The notes under the pieces: model-generated
Told to the model about the DNA's origin: nothing
The model's database searches: none
What the model saw: only the letters and a program-made list of their open reading frames with translations
From: Rhizobium oryzicola
GTDB taxonomy: Bacteria; Pseudomonadota; Alphaproteobacteria; Rhizobiales; Rhizobiaceae
Assembly: GCF_030504645.1 (NCBI RefSeq)
Contig: NZ_JAUKWQ010000001.1
Span: forward strand, 1 to 64,000
Direction of reading: 5' to 3'
Length of the DNA stretch: 64,000 bases
Shown: piece after piece, positions 36,488-45,510 of the stretch
Position numbering within the stretch: the stretch's first letter is position 1
How the letters are laid out: each line of letters begins with the position of its first letter
Program-made: the position numbers and the translations under genes

Positions 36488-37351
36488 ATGGCGGACAAAC
36501 ATATCGATGACATCAGTGGCGTCGAAACCACGGGCCATGAGTGGGATGGTATTCGCGAACTGAACAACCCGCTGCCGCGCTGGTGGCTTTGGACCTTCTA
36601 TGCCACGATCGTCTGGGCCATCGGCTACGTGATTGTCTATCCGGCGATCCCCATGCTGAAGGATGCCACGCGCGGCGTGATAAACTATTCCAGCCGCGCT
36701 GAATTGACCAAGGAAGTTGCAAGCGCAAAGGCCGCGCAAGGGGCCCTCGCGCAGAAGATTGCAGCCTCGTCCATGGATCAGATCCTAGCTGATCCGCAGC
36801 TGACCCAGTTTGCCACCGCGGCTGGTGCCGCAGCCTTCAAGGTCAACTGTGTGCCATGCCATGGTTCCGGCGCCGCTGGCGGTGCGGGTTACCCGAACCT
36901 CAACGACAATGACTGGCTGTGGGGTGGCAGTGCCGAAGCCATCCACCAGACGATTGCCCACGGCATTCGCTCAAGCGATGACCCGGAAACTCGGCTGTCG
37001 GAAATGCCGGCATTTGCGGAAATCCTGAAGCCGGACCAGATCCGTCAGGTTGCCGCCTATGTCATCAGCCTTACCGACAAGCCGCACAATCCGGCTCTGG
37101 TGGAGCCAGGCAAGCAGGTCTTTGCTGACAATTGCGCATCCTGCCATGGCGAAAATGCCCAGGGCAACCGCGAATTTGGTGCACCCAACCTGGCAGATGC
37201 GATCTGGCTTCGCGTGCACGGCGAAGACGAGATTGCCAAGCAGGTGCAGGCACCCAAACACGGTGTGATGCCTGCATGGCAGGCGCGTCTGGGCGAAACG
37301 ACAGTCAAGGAACTGGCTGTTTACGTCCACTCGCTCGGCGGGGGCGAATAA
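36488..37351 (+). CDS. ccoP: cbb3-type oxidase di-heme subunit III
   Basis: Di-heme cytochrome c of the oxidase, 287 residues. An N-terminal helix (about 32-54, WWLWTFYATIVWAIGYVIVY) anchors two cytochrome c domains with CVPCH (about 120) and CASCH (about 210). It accepts electrons from soluble cytochrome c. ATG 36488 follows AAGGAGG; the TTG two codons earlier overlaps the ccoQ stop. A strong terminator follows, so ccoNOQP forms one operon. Confidence 0.97.
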   Translation: MADKHIDDISGVETTGHEWDGIRELNNPLPRWWLWTFYATIVWAIGYVIVYPAIPMLKDATRGVINYSSRAELTKEVASAKAAQGALAQKIAASSMDQILADPQLTQFATAAGAAAFKVNCVPCHGSGAAGGAGYPNLNDNDWLWGGSAEAIHQTIAHGIRSSDDPETRLSEMPAFAEILKPDQIRQVAAYVISLTDKPHNPALVEPGKQVFADNCASCHGENAQGNREFGAPNLADAIWLRVHGEDEIAKQVQAPKHGVMPAWQARLGETTVKELAVYVHSLGGGE

Positions 37352-37408
37352 CAAGAAGATCGGCGAACCTGCCCTTCGGTTCGCCGGTCCATCCGCTCCC
37401 TTTTGCCA

Positions 37409-37450
37409 GCCACGCCCTTGGAGTCGTTCGACTTCCGGGCGTGGCTTTTT
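37409..37450 (+). terminator. Rho-independent terminator of ccoNOQP
   Basis: GCCACGCCC pairs with GGGCGTGGC, extended by an inner GAGTCG/CGACTT stem, and is followed by five T residues. It lies about 58 bases after the ccoP stop and separates the structural from the assembly operon. Confidence 0.88.
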
Positions 37451-37486
37451 ACGTTCCTGCGACATGCGGGCGCGGGTCGTCCTTTC

Positions 37487-37500
37487 TTGACCTATGTCAA
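37487..37500 (+). promoter_or_regulatory. FNR/FixK box upstream of ccoG
   Basis: TTGACCTATGTCAA matches TTGAY-N4-RTCAA with perfect dyad arms. It is centred about 62 bases before the ccoG start, giving ccoGHIS its own low-oxygen promoter. Confidence 0.9.
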
Positions 37501-37555
37501 GGAGAGTTGACCGTATCAGTGGGAAAAGGGAGGGCAACTGAAGTGGACCCCTGCC

Positions 37556-39121
37556 ATGAACCTCTACACTGCAAAGGGCATCGGAAACGAGCCTGCAAAG
37601 GAACCTGCTCCGGCAGCCCCGCCGCCGGAACCGCTGTATTCGGCGCGTAAGAAGATCTTCCCGAAACGGGTGGAGGGCAGGTTTCGTCGCTTCAAGTGGC
37701 TGGTGATGGCCGTGACTTTGGCGATCTATTATCTGACACCCTGGATTCGCTGGGATCGCGGCCCCTTCGCGCCGGATCAGGCGGTGCTGATCGATCTGGC
37801 GCATCGCCGCTTTTATTTCTTCTTCATCGAAATCTGGCCGCAGGAATTCTTCTTCGTCGCCGGTCTTCTGGTCATGGCGGGCTTCGGCCTGTTTCTGGTG
37901 ACCTCAGCCGTGGGGCGCGCCTGGTGCGGCTATACCTGTCCCCAGACGGTGTGGGTCGATCTCTTCATGGCCGTCGAGCGCTTCATCGAGGGCGATCGCA
38001 ATGCGCAGATGAAGCTCGATGCCGCCCCCTGGAGCGGAGAGAAGGTCTGGAAACGGGTTTCCAAGCACGCGACATGGCTGGCCATTGCCGTGGCGACGGG
38101 CGGCGCCTGGATCTTCTATTTCGCGGATGCGCCCTCGCTTGCCTTCGATTTCGTGACGGGGCAGGCCAATTACGTGGCCTATTCGACCGTCGCGACCCTG
38201 ACTGCCACAACCTACGTGTTAGGCGGGCTAATGCGCGAGCAGGTCTGCATCTACATGTGCCCGTGGCCGCGTATCCAAGGCGCCATGCTGGACGACAATT
38301 CGCTCGTCGTCACCTACAACGACTGGCGTGGCGAGCCGCGCGGTAAGCATGTCAAGAAGTCGGCAGCCGCCGAGGTCAGTGTTGGCGATTGCGTCGATTG
38401 CAATGCCTGCGTGGCCGTCTGTCCCATGGGCATCGATATCAGGGATGGGCAGCAGATGGCCTGCATCACCTGCGCGCTCTGCATCGATGCCTGCGACAAT
38501 GTGATGGACAAGCTCGGTAAGCCGCGTGGCCTGATTGCCTATGGCACACTGAACGAATACCAGTCCAACATGGCACTTGCGACTGACAACGGCCGCTCGG
38601 CAATCGATCCGGCGCGGGTCCGTAAGGCCGATGGCTCCTTCATTGATGCGGTACGCCACTTCGACTGGACGATCATTCTTCGCCCCCGCACGATCCTCTA
38701 CATGAGCGTCTGGACCGCGGTCGGGCTCGGCCTGCTGTTTGCCCTTCTAGGTCGCGACCGGCTGGAAATGAACGTCCTGCATGATCGCAATCCGCAATTC
38801 GTGCTGGAGTCGGACGGGTCCATCCGCAACGGCTACACCATTCGCCTACTCAACATGATCCCGGAACGCCGCACGATCATGCTGTCGATGGAAGATCTGC
38901 CGGAAGCTTCCATGAAGGTGTCTCCGGTGTCCGAACGGCCTGATCGCGTCTTCGCCATCCCCGTGGACCCCGACCAGGCAACCACTCTCAAAGTCTTCGT
39001 GACCCTGCCGAAGAACGCAATCGTCGCGCCCACGGAAGGCTTCACCTTCATTGCGGAAGACCGCGCCAGCGGCGAGCGCAGCGTCTATCGCGCAACCTTC
39101 AACTCTCCCGGAGCGAAATGA
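37556..39121 (+). CDS. ccoG: cbb3 oxidase assembly protein CcoG (FixG)
   Basis: Polyferredoxin-type membrane protein, 521 residues. Several helices (about 48-66, 95-118, 165-185, 200-222, 380-400) surround CGYTCPQTVWVDLF, a second MCPWPRIQGAM site and two 4Fe-4S clusters in DCVDCNACVAVCPMGIDI and CITCALCIDACDNVM. The C-terminus is an Ig-like periplasmic domain. Known as a copper(II) reductase in cbb3 biogenesis. It has a proline-rich N-terminal tail of about 30 residues. Its stop overlaps the ccoH start. Confidence 0.95.
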   Translation: MNLYTAKGIGNEPAKEPAPAAPPPEPLYSARKKIFPKRVEGRFRRFKWLVMAVTLAIYYLTPWIRWDRGPFAPDQAVLIDLAHRRFYFFFIEIWPQEFFFVAGLLVMAGFGLFLVTSAVGRAWCGYTCPQTVWVDLFMAVERFIEGDRNAQMKLDAAPWSGEKVWKRVSKHATWLAIAVATGGAWIFYFADAPSLAFDFVTGQANYVAYSTVATLTATTYVLGGLMREQVCIYMCPWPRIQGAMLDDNSLVVTYNDWRGEPRGKHVKKSAAAEVSVGDCVDCNACVAVCPMGIDIRDGQQMACITCALCIDACDNVMDKLGKPRGLIAYGTLNEYQSNMALATDNGRSAIDPARVRKADGSFIDAVRHFDWTIILRPRTILYMSVWTAVGLGLLFALLGRDRLEMNVLHDRNPQFVLESDGSIRNGYTIRLLNMIPERRTIMLSMEDLPEASMKVSPVSERPDRVFAIPVDPDQATTLKVFVTLPKNAIVAPTEGFTFIAEDRASGERSVYRATFNSPGAK

Positions 39122-39624
39122 AAGCCATGAACACCGCCAATACGAAGTCCTTCGTTTTCACCGGTTGGCACATGCTGGGCGTGGTCTGCCTGTTCTTCGG
39201 CACCATCATCACGGTGAATTTCTACATGGCCTACCAGGCTGTCCACAGCTGGAGCGGCATCGTTGTCGAAAACACCTATGTCGCCAGCCAGGAGTTCAAC
39301 GCCAAGACGGCCGAGGCCAAGGCCCTGAATGACGCGGGCGTGAAAGGCGACATCAAGATCGACGGCAACATCATCCGCTACAAGCTGACCGACGGACAGG
39401 GGCAGCCGATCCCGGCGGATGAGGTGAAGCTGCAGTTCAAACGTCCGGTCGGTGATCACCAGGATTTCACCGTCACGCCGCGCCAAGTGGCACCTGGCCT
39501 GTTCGAAGCGGACCATAATGCGCTTCCCGGTCACTGGATCATTGAGGCCAGCGCCTTTCGTCAGGGCAAGCGCATCATGCATCATGCCCAGCGTATTGCC
39601 GTGATCGGGAGCGTGCAACAATGA
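39118..39624 (+). CDS. ccoH: cbb3 oxidase assembly protein CcoH (FixH)
   Basis: A 168-residue protein with a single N-terminal helix (about 14-38, GWHMLGVVCLFFGTIITVNF) and a periplasmic domain of the FixH family (VVENTYVASQEFN is conserved). CcoH stays with the assembling cbb3 complex and is needed for its maturation. Starts in an ATGA overlap with ccoG and ends the same way with ccoI; ATG at codon 4 is an alternative start. Confidence 0.93.
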   Translation: MKAMNTANTKSFVFTGWHMLGVVCLFFGTIITVNFYMAYQAVHSWSGIVVENTYVASQEFNAKTAEAKALNDAGVKGDIKIDGNIIRYKLTDGQGQPIPADEVKLQFKRPVGDHQDFTVTPRQVAPGLFEADHNALPGHWIIEASAFRQGKRIMHHAQRIAVIGSVQQ

Positions 39625-41924
39625 GCTGCTGCGCGCCTGGAACCGAAGGATCGCTGGAGTTTTCCCGCGCGAGCCTCATCATGCCCTCTTCCGAGGAGCT
39701 GATGTTGGCCAGCCGGTCGCTGACCCCAGGCGTCCGGCAAACCGATCTCAGTGTTCCAGGCGTCCATTGCGGAACCTGCATCACCACAATCGAAAAGGCA
39801 CTTCAGGCCGAACCTTCCGTGCAGCATGCGCGCGTCAACCTGTCGACGCGGCGCGTCTCAATCACCTGGGCAGAGGAAACGGCAGCCGGCCGAACCGATC
39901 CGCAGGAACTGCTGCGGGTGATTAAATCCGCCAGCGGCTACGATGCGCATCTTTTCATGAATGAGGAAGAAGCCGCCGACCGGCTGCGCACTCAGCTTTT
40001 GCGCGGCGTTGCCGTCACTGGTTTTGCAGCTGCCAATATCATGCTGCTGTCGGTCTCGGTATGGTCCGGTGCGGAGGCGGCCACGCGCGATCTCTTTCAC
40101 TGGATATCGGCAATGATCGCGGCTCCAGCGCTGATTTACGGGGGGCGCTTCTTCTACGCCTCCGCCTGGAACGCGCTGCGCCAGGGCCGCACGAATATGG
40201 ATGTGCCGATCGCGCTGGCGATCACGCTCTCCTATGCGGTTTCGCTCTGGGAAACTATGCATCACGGCGAGCACGCCTGGTTCGACGCAACGGCATCGCT
40301 GCTGTTTTTCCTGCTGATCGGCCGCACGCTTGATCATCTGATGCGCGACCGTGCACGCGCCGCCATCACCGGTCTGGCCCGCCTTTCGCCGAGGGGCGCC
40401 GTGCTTTTGACGGCCGATGGCAGCCGGGAATATCGAAGCGTCGAGGAAATCACGCCCGGCGACCGCGTTGCGGTGGCGGCAGGCGACCGGATTGCCGTGG
40501 ACGGCATTGTCGAGATCGGCGAAAGCGAGCTGGATGTCTCGATCGTCAATGGTGAAAGCGTGCCGCAGGCGGTGAAGCCTGGCAGCGTGGTGCGGGCCGG
40601 TACCGTCAACCTTACTGGCTCCTTGGTCCTCAAAGCCACCGCCAGCGCGCGCAATTCCTTCCTGGCCGAGATCATTTCTCTTATGGAGGCGGCTGAGGGC
40701 GGTCGTGCCCGCTATCGGCGCATTGCCGATCGTGCGGCGCAGATCTACTCGCCGGCTGTGCACCTGCTGGCGCTGACCAGCTTCGTCTGCTGGGGTATCT
40801 TCGGGGGAGATTGGAAGCAGGCCATGCTGATCGCGATCTCCGTGCTGATCATTACCTGCCCCTGCGCGCTTGGCCTTGCGGTTCCGGTCGTGCAGGTGGT
40901 GGCGGCAGGCAGGCTGTTCCGCAGCGGCATCATGGTCAAGGATGGATCCGCCATGGAGCGTCTCGCCGAAATCGACACGGTTGTCTTCGACAAAACCGGC
41001 ACGCTGACCCTCGGTCGTCCCCAATTGGTCGAGGCTCGTGGCAAGCCGGCCCATCAGGCCATGGCGGCGGCGATTGCGGCGCATTCACGCCATCCCCTGT
41101 CCGAGGCACTTCGCGCAGCGCATGCCGGACCTGTACCAGCCATCGATGCTGTTCAGGAGCGTCCTGGCGAAGGGGTCTCGGTGGAAACGGCGCAGGGTGA
41201 GTATCGCCTCGGCAAACGCACCTTCGCCTGCTCTGCACAGTTCGGCAGTCGCATCTCGGGCGCAGTCTCAGAAGTGGTCCTGTCGCTGGATGGGGAGGAG
41301 CTTGCTTGCTTCCTCTTCGAAGACGAATTGCGCCCTGCCGCGGAAGCCGCCATCGACCGGGTCCATGATATGGGCCTTGTTGCGGGCATTCTCTCGGGCG
41401 ACCGGGAATCCGTGGTCTCGTCGGTGGGCCGCAAGCTCGGTATCGCCAGCTGGCGGGCGGAACTGACGCCCAAGGAAAAGGCAGAGGCGGTGGCTGCTCT
41501 GGCAAGTGAGGAGCACAAGGTTCTCATGGTGGGGGATGGCATCAACGACGCGCCTGCGCTCTCCACGGCCTACGTGTCCATGGCGCCCGCGTCGGCCGCC
41601 GATATCGGTCGACAGGCTGCCGATTTCGTCTTCATGCATGAAAGCCTCGCTGCCGTGCCGACCGCCGTTGACGTGTCGCGACGGGCAGCGCGTTTGATCC
41701 GCGAGAACTTTGCCTTGGCAATCGGTTACAACATCATTGCCGTACCGATCGCACTGGCAGGCTTCGCCACCCCGTTGATTGCTGCCGTGGCCATGTCCAC
41801 GTCATCCATCATCGTCGTCGTGAATGCGTTGAGGCTTAACCGAATCGTCAAGGTGTCGGAGATTGCGGCGAGTAAGGACGCTCCGCAGGCCAAGCCCGCT
41901 GCAGCGGAGGTGCGTCTGGCATGA
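39621..41924 (+). CDS. ccoI: Copper-translocating P-type ATPase CcoI (FixI)
   Basis: P1B-type ATPase that exports copper needed for the cbb3 binuclear centre, 767 residues. A short N-terminal Cys pair is followed by one metal-binding domain with Cys50/Cys53 in PGVHCGTCITT. Eight helices include the CPC motif (Cys413-Pro-Cys415 in TCPCALGLAVPV). Phospho-acceptor Asp457 is in FDKTGTLT, and the hinge GDGINDAPAL is intact. The position within ccoGHIS separates it from general copper-detoxifying ATPases. Confidence 0.95.
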   Translation: MSCCAPGTEGSLEFSRASLIMPSSEELMLASRSLTPGVRQTDLSVPGVHCGTCITTIEKALQAEPSVQHARVNLSTRRVSITWAEETAAGRTDPQELLRVIKSASGYDAHLFMNEEEAADRLRTQLLRGVAVTGFAAANIMLLSVSVWSGAEAATRDLFHWISAMIAAPALIYGGRFFYASAWNALRQGRTNMDVPIALAITLSYAVSLWETMHHGEHAWFDATASLLFFLLIGRTLDHLMRDRARAAITGLARLSPRGAVLLTADGSREYRSVEEITPGDRVAVAAGDRIAVDGIVEIGESELDVSIVNGESVPQAVKPGSVVRAGTVNLTGSLVLKATASARNSFLAEIISLMEAAEGGRARYRRIADRAAQIYSPAVHLLALTSFVCWGIFGGDWKQAMLIAISVLIITCPCALGLAVPVVQVVAAGRLFRSGIMVKDGSAMERLAEIDTVVFDKTGTLTLGRPQLVEARGKPAHQAMAAAIAAHSRHPLSEALRAAHAGPVPAIDAVQERPGEGVSVETAQGEYRLGKRTFACSAQFGSRISGAVSEVVLSLDGEELACFLFEDELRPAAEAAIDRVHDMGLVAGILSGDRESVVSSVGRKLGIASWRAELTPKEKAEAVAALASEEHKVLMVGDGINDAPALSTAYVSMAPASAADIGRQAADFVFMHESLAAVPTAVDVSRRAARLIRENFALAIGYNIIAVPIALAGFATPLIAAVAMSTSSIIVVVNALRLNRIVKVSEIAASKDAPQAKPAAAEVRLA

Positions 41925-42115
41925 ACATGCTGATCTATCTCATTCCGGTGGCGCTTGCGCTTGGGGGGCTCGGGCTTGGCGCCTTTCTCTGGTCGCTGAA
42001 GAATGGACAGTACGAGGATCTGGATGGCGCTGCCTGGCGTGTCCTCGATGACGACGAAACGCCAGTCGCCCCGGTCGAGGCCAGAAGCTTGAATTCTCCA
42101 CAAAGCGGTAAATGA
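41921..42115 (+). CDS. ccoS: cbb3 oxidase maturation protein CcoS
   Basis: A 64-residue protein with one N-terminal helix (LIYLIPVALALGGLGLGAFL) followed by WSLKNGQYEDLDGAAWRVL, the conserved CcoS/FixS block, and a variable tail. It is needed for cofactor insertion into CcoN. Starts in an ATGA overlap with ccoI; a strong hairpin follows the stop. Confidence 0.94.
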   Translation: MNMLIYLIPVALALGGLGLGAFLWSLKNGQYEDLDGAAWRVLDDDETPVAPVEARSLNSPQSGK

Positions 42116-42117
42116 GA

Positions 42118-42152
42118 AAAGCCCCGGAGGTCGAATAACCTCCGGGGCTTTA
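42118..42152. terminator. Bidirectional terminator between ccoS and parA-like gene
   Basis: AAAGCCCCGGAGGT and ACCTCCGGGGCTTT form a perfect 14-bp stem around six bases, with A-rich and T-rich flanks on both sides, so it can end the convergent transcripts of ccoGHIS and the ParA gene. Confidence 0.9.
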
Positions 42153-42173
42153 TATCACGCGGTTGAAACAGCC

Positions 42174-42890
42174 TCAGGCGGCAACAAACCGCGAAGCGGC
42201 AGGATGGGCAGCTGACAAGGCAGTCTGATTTTTCACAATCCGTTTCACCACTTCTTCCGCATAGAAGCGTGCATTCTCACGCGCCTTGTCGAGGTTGCTG
42301 ATGCGGTTTGCATCCATGGTGTAAAGCGTGCCACCACAATCGAAGAGATCGCGGAAGGCAGAGCGTTCGATAATCGGGGTTTCCAGTACATCCACGTTGC
42401 GTTGGGCCAGCAGGCCTTTGACGGCAAGGAGCGCGCGCGTCGTGACCATGGAGTTGACGCGTGTGAGGACGACAGAATGCGGGATTTTGATCCCGACCTT
42501 CGTTTCCAGATACTGGAGCAGTTCGATGACATGGGCGCCGCCCTGGGCGTCCATCGCGCATCCCTGGATAGGAATGAGCACATGGTCCGAAAGACCGATC
42601 GCCTTTGACAGCAGCGGGCTGCGCGCGCCCGGCAGATCAATCACGAAATAGTCGGTCGTCGCGCGGTGATCGTCCAGATGCCGCTCCAGCGAGGCTTGCG
42701 TGACGTAGGAAATGACCTTGAGGTTGGCCATGGGAGCCGAGATATCGTGCCATCGGGAGATCCAGTTTTGCGGATCAGCATCCAGAATGGTCACGCGATT
42801 GCCCATGCGGACGAGTTCTGTGGCCAGCAGCAGCACGGCAGTCGTCTTGCCGGCTCCGCCTTTGGTGTTGGCGAAGGTAATGACGGGCAT
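42174..42890 (-). CDS. ParA/MinD-family ATPase (VirC1-like)
   Basis: Deviant Walker ATPase of 238 residues. The start MPVITFANTKGGAGKTTAVL carries the KGGxGKTT motif with signature Lys; LDADPQNWISRW and VIDLPGARSPLL are the following switch segments. No ParB or parS-like repeat lies beside it, so plasmid or chromosome partition is unlikely. Similar orphan ParA proteins beside chemotaxis genes (for example PpfA in Rhodobacter) position receptor clusters, and VirC1 of Agrobacterium is another relative. It follows cheB on the same strand after 167 bases with a hairpin between, so a role in placing the chemosensory array is inference. Confidence 0.85.
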   Translation of the reverse strand: MPVITFANTKGGAGKTTAVLLLATELVRMGNRVTILDADPQNWISRWHDISAPMANLKVISYVTQASLERHLDDHRATTDYFVIDLPGARSPLLSKAIGLSDHVLIPIQGCAMDAQGGAHVIELLQYLETKVGIKIPHSVVLTRVNSMVTTRALLAVKGLLAQRNVDVLETPIIERSAFRDLFDCGGTLYTMDANRISNLDKARENARFYAEEVVKRIVKNQTALSAAHPAASRFVAA

Positions 42891-43021
42891 CTTCGATCCT
42901 TGCAGGAAGTTCTTGAGCCAGAATCGCTCGTCTCGGCACGTTCATGTGCGGGATCGATTGTTGCGAAACATAGTTAATAAAGATCGAAGGAAAGGCTGCT
43001 TGCTTTCACGGGTAAGTATCA

Positions 43022-43042
43022 GGGGTGGCGAATTGCCACCCC
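43022..43042 (-). terminator. Hairpin at the end of the chemotaxis operon
   Basis: GGGGTGGC and GCCACCCC form a perfect 8-bp stem around five bases, 15 bases after the cheB stop. There is no T-run, so it may be a weak or Rho-assisted terminator, or a processing site before the ParA gene. Confidence 0.5.
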
Positions 43043-43057
43043 GAAAAGTTGCAGAAT

Positions 43058-44137
43058 TCAACGACGCTTGTCAGCGCCGAGAATCTCGCGAGCGATCTGG
43101 TCCAGGCTCACGATACGGTCGACCCCGCCGTGAGCAATCGCTTCCTTCGGCATGCCGAACACGACGGAGGAGGCCTCGTCCTGCGCCACGGTGAAGGCGC
43201 CGGCCTGGTGCATTTCCAGCATGCCGCGCGCACCATCATCTCCCATGCCGGTCATGATGACGCCCATGGCGTTGGCGCCAGCAGAGCGAGCCGCAGAACG
43301 GAACAGCACATCAACGGATGGGCGGTGGCGACTGACCAGAGGCCCGGTACGAATTGAAACCTCGTAGCGTGCGCCGCGACGCTCCAGCAGCATATGCTTG
43401 TCGCCGGGCGCGATCAGCACATGCCCCCGCAGAACCGGATCGCCATCCTCTGCTTCCTTAACCTCCACTTCGCATAGGCCATTCAACCGCTTGGCAAAGG
43501 CGGCCGTGAACTTTTCAGGCATGTGCTGCACGATAACGATGCCAGGCGCATTGGCCGGAAGTGCTTCCAGAAGTTCACGAAGTGCTTCGGTACCGCCCGT
43601 GGATGCACCGATGCACACCACCATCTCGGTGGTCTTGGCCATGGCGGTGATCCGGGGTGGCGGCAGGACAGCATCGGCGGTCAACTTCGCAGCCGGAGGG
43701 TCCCCCGGTCGGAAACGCCGGAGTTTGCCAAGTCGTGCTTTTGCGGCAGCTTTTACCGCATGGCGCACCCGCTCCGCCGATTCCGCCAGATGATCTGCAG
43801 CGCCGATCTTGGGTTTCAGAATGACGTCGACAGCACCGGCCTCCAGCGCCTGCAACAGCGTCTCCGACCCTTCTTCCGTCAGCGAAGAACACATCACGAC
43901 CGGGATCGGATGCTGGCTCATCAACTTGCGCAGAAAGGTGATGCCGTCCATTTGCGGCATTTCCACATCGAGCGTGATCACGTCCGGAATTTCGTCGCGG
44001 ATCTTGCGTGCTGCCATGAAGGGATCGGATGCCGCACCGATCACTTCGATCTCGGGATCGGCGCTCAGAAGCGACGTCAGGGTCTGGCGAATGCTGGCGG
44101 AGTCGTCGACGATCAGGACGCGTACTTTGTCTGCCAT
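43058..44137 (-). CDS. cheB: Protein-glutamate methylesterase/deamidase CheB
   Basis: Adaptation enzyme, 359 residues. The receiver domain (about 5-120) holds [11 protein letters not shown]; the methylesterase domain (about 165-355) holds the catalytic Ser in [11 protein letters not shown], His in [10 protein letters not shown] and Asp in [12 protein letters not shown] chose ATG 44137 at [15 protein letters not shown]; the frame continues 35 codons upstream into cheR without homology. It is last in the operon, four bases after the cheR stop. Confidence 0.95.
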   Translation of the reverse strand: MADKVRVLIVDDSASIRQTLTSLLSADPEIEVIGAASDPFMAARKIRDEIPDVITLDVEMPQMDGITFLRKLMSQHPIPVVMCSSLTEEGSETLLQALEAGAVDVILKPKIGAADHLAESAERVRHAVKAAAKARLGKLRRFRPGDPPAAKLTADAVLPPPRITAMAKTTEMVVCIGASTGGTEALRELLEALPANAPGIVIVQHMPEKFTAAFAKRLNGLCEVEVKEAEDGDPVLRGHVLIAPGDKHMLLERRGARYEVSIRTGPLVSRHRPSVDVLFRSAARSAGANAMGVIMTGMGDDGARGMLEMHQAGAFTVAQDEASSVVFGMPKEAIAHGGVDRIVSLDQIAREILGADKRR

Positions 44138-44141
44138 GGCG

Positions 44142-45005
44142 TTAAATCCGCTTGAAAATTGTGTTGGCCACCTGCTTGATCGGAAGATCCAGCCCACCGG
44201 TCGTCTCCGAATGGCCGATGAAGAGATAGCCACCGGGAACAAGGTTGTCGCACAGCCGCGTTAGGACGTGCTGCTGCGTCGGCTTGTCGAAGTAGATCAG
44301 CACGTTTCGGCAGAAGATCATATGCTGCTGGTCGCGGATCGGATAGGCGTCGTCCATGAGGTTCAGTCGGGCAAACCCCACCTTCTGACGCAACTGCGGT
44401 ACAATGCGAGCTTCGCCTCTCTGCGGATCGATCGCCTGCATCACGTATTTGCGTTGCAGGTGCTTCGGCACGGGTGAGATCATGTCGTTGGGATAGATGC
44501 CGCGCCGCGCTGCGCGCAACACGTCGGTTGAAAGATCTGTCGCCAGGATACGATATTCAACGTCCGAGCGTGAACCGATCGCCTCGTCCAGTACCATCGC
44601 AATCGTATAGGGCTCGGCACCGATAGAGCAGGCCGAACTCCAGATGCGCAATGTGCGGTCCTTCCGGGAAAGCATGTCCGGCAAGGCTTTTTCCGTCAGA
44701 AACTCGAAGTGCTTCGGTTCGCGAAAGAAGTCGGTCTTGTTGGTGGTGACTGCGTCGATCAGGTAGATCGATTCCGTCTTGAGCCCGTCATGCTCGAAAA
44801 GATAGTCCACATACGCGTCAAAGGTAGCGATACCGGTCACCCGCAGCCTGCGGCGCAAGCGGCCTTCCAGCATCGTCACCTTGCTGTGCGGCATCTTGAT
44901 GCCGCTGTAATTGTAGATGTACTTTGACAGCTTCTCGAAGCTTCGCTTGCTCAAGCGATCATCCAGGGGCTGTGCGGTTAGGCTGGCAGCGTTACTCGAA
45001 CTCAC
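44142..45005 (-). CDS. cheR: Chemotaxis protein methyltransferase CheR
   Basis: SAM-dependent methyltransferase that modifies glutamates of chemoreceptors, 287 residues. The N-terminal helical domain (about 15-80) precedes the SAM fold with [29 protein letters not shown] and [10 protein letters not shown]. No TPR extension is present. None of the four MCPs of the cluster ends with an NWETF-type CheR-binding pentapeptide. It lies 13 bases after cheW. Confidence 0.95.
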   Translation of the reverse strand: MSSSNAASLTAQPLDDRLSKRSFEKLSKYIYNYSGIKMPHSKVTMLEGRLRRRLRVTGIATFDAYVDYLFEHDGLKTESIYLIDAVTTNKTDFFREPKHFEFLTEKALPDMLSRKDRTLRIWSSACSIGAEPYTIAMVLDEAIGSRSDVEYRILATDLSTDVLRAARRGIYPNDMISPVPKHLQRKYVMQAIDPQRGEARIVPQLRQKVGFARLNLMDDAYPIRDQQHMIFCRNVLIYFDKPTQQHVLTRLCDNLVPGGYLFIGHSETTGGLDLPIKQVANTIFKRI

Positions 45006-45018
45006 GGCATTCTCCTGC

Positions 45019-45510
45019 TTAGGCGACGCGGGCTTCCTGTCCCACTCCGACCAAGGCGCTCCCCGAATCCGAAAAGAGACGGGCTAGATCGATAATGACG
45101 ACGAATCCGCTTTCACGGCGGACAACGCCCGCGATGTAATCGGAACGCCAGCGAACACCGATATCCGGTGCGGTTTCGATCTGTGTTTTCATGAAAGGCA
45201 CCACCTCGTAGACACGGTCCGCAACGAGACCGAGCGCCAGCATCCGGCTTTCGACGGGTACGTCGAGGACGAGAATACGGGTATGGGGGGTCTTCTCTGT
45301 TCGCGTCATACCAAGGCGGATGCGAAGATCGATGACCGGTACGCCTTGGCCTCGCACATCCCGAAGGCCCAGAAGATAATCCGGACCATGAGGAATCTTG
45401 AAGGGTTCTTCGTGGTCCAGGATTTCCCGGACCACCTCGACAGGCACTGCGAAGATCTCATCACCCAGACTGAACGTCACAAACTGGGCTTCGGTGGATG
45501 GCGTGGCCAT
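45019..45510 (-). CDS. cheW: Chemotaxis coupling protein CheW (copy 1)
   Basis: A 163-residue CheW-domain protein linking receptors to CheA. FVTFSLGDEIFAVPVEVVRE opens the first SH3-like subdomain, and VRGQGVPVIDLRIRLGM is the conserved middle. The start shares one base with the stop of the adjacent MCP (TAATG), so the two are coupled. A second, rather different CheW lies upstream beside cheA. Confidence 0.93.
   Translation of the reverse strand: MATPSTEAQFVTFSLGDEIFAVPVEVVREILDHEEPFKIPHGPDYLLGLRDVRGQGVPVIDLRIRLGMTRTEKTPHTRILVLDVPVESRMLALGLVADRVYEVVPFMKTQIETAPDIGVRWRSDYIAGVVRRESGFVVIIDLARLFSDSGSALVGVGQEARVA

Noticed and set aside
42174..42890. ParA as part of a plasmid partition or replication locus
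   Set aside because: No ParB, RepC or parS-like repeats beside it; it lies between cbb3 assembly and chemotaxis genes.
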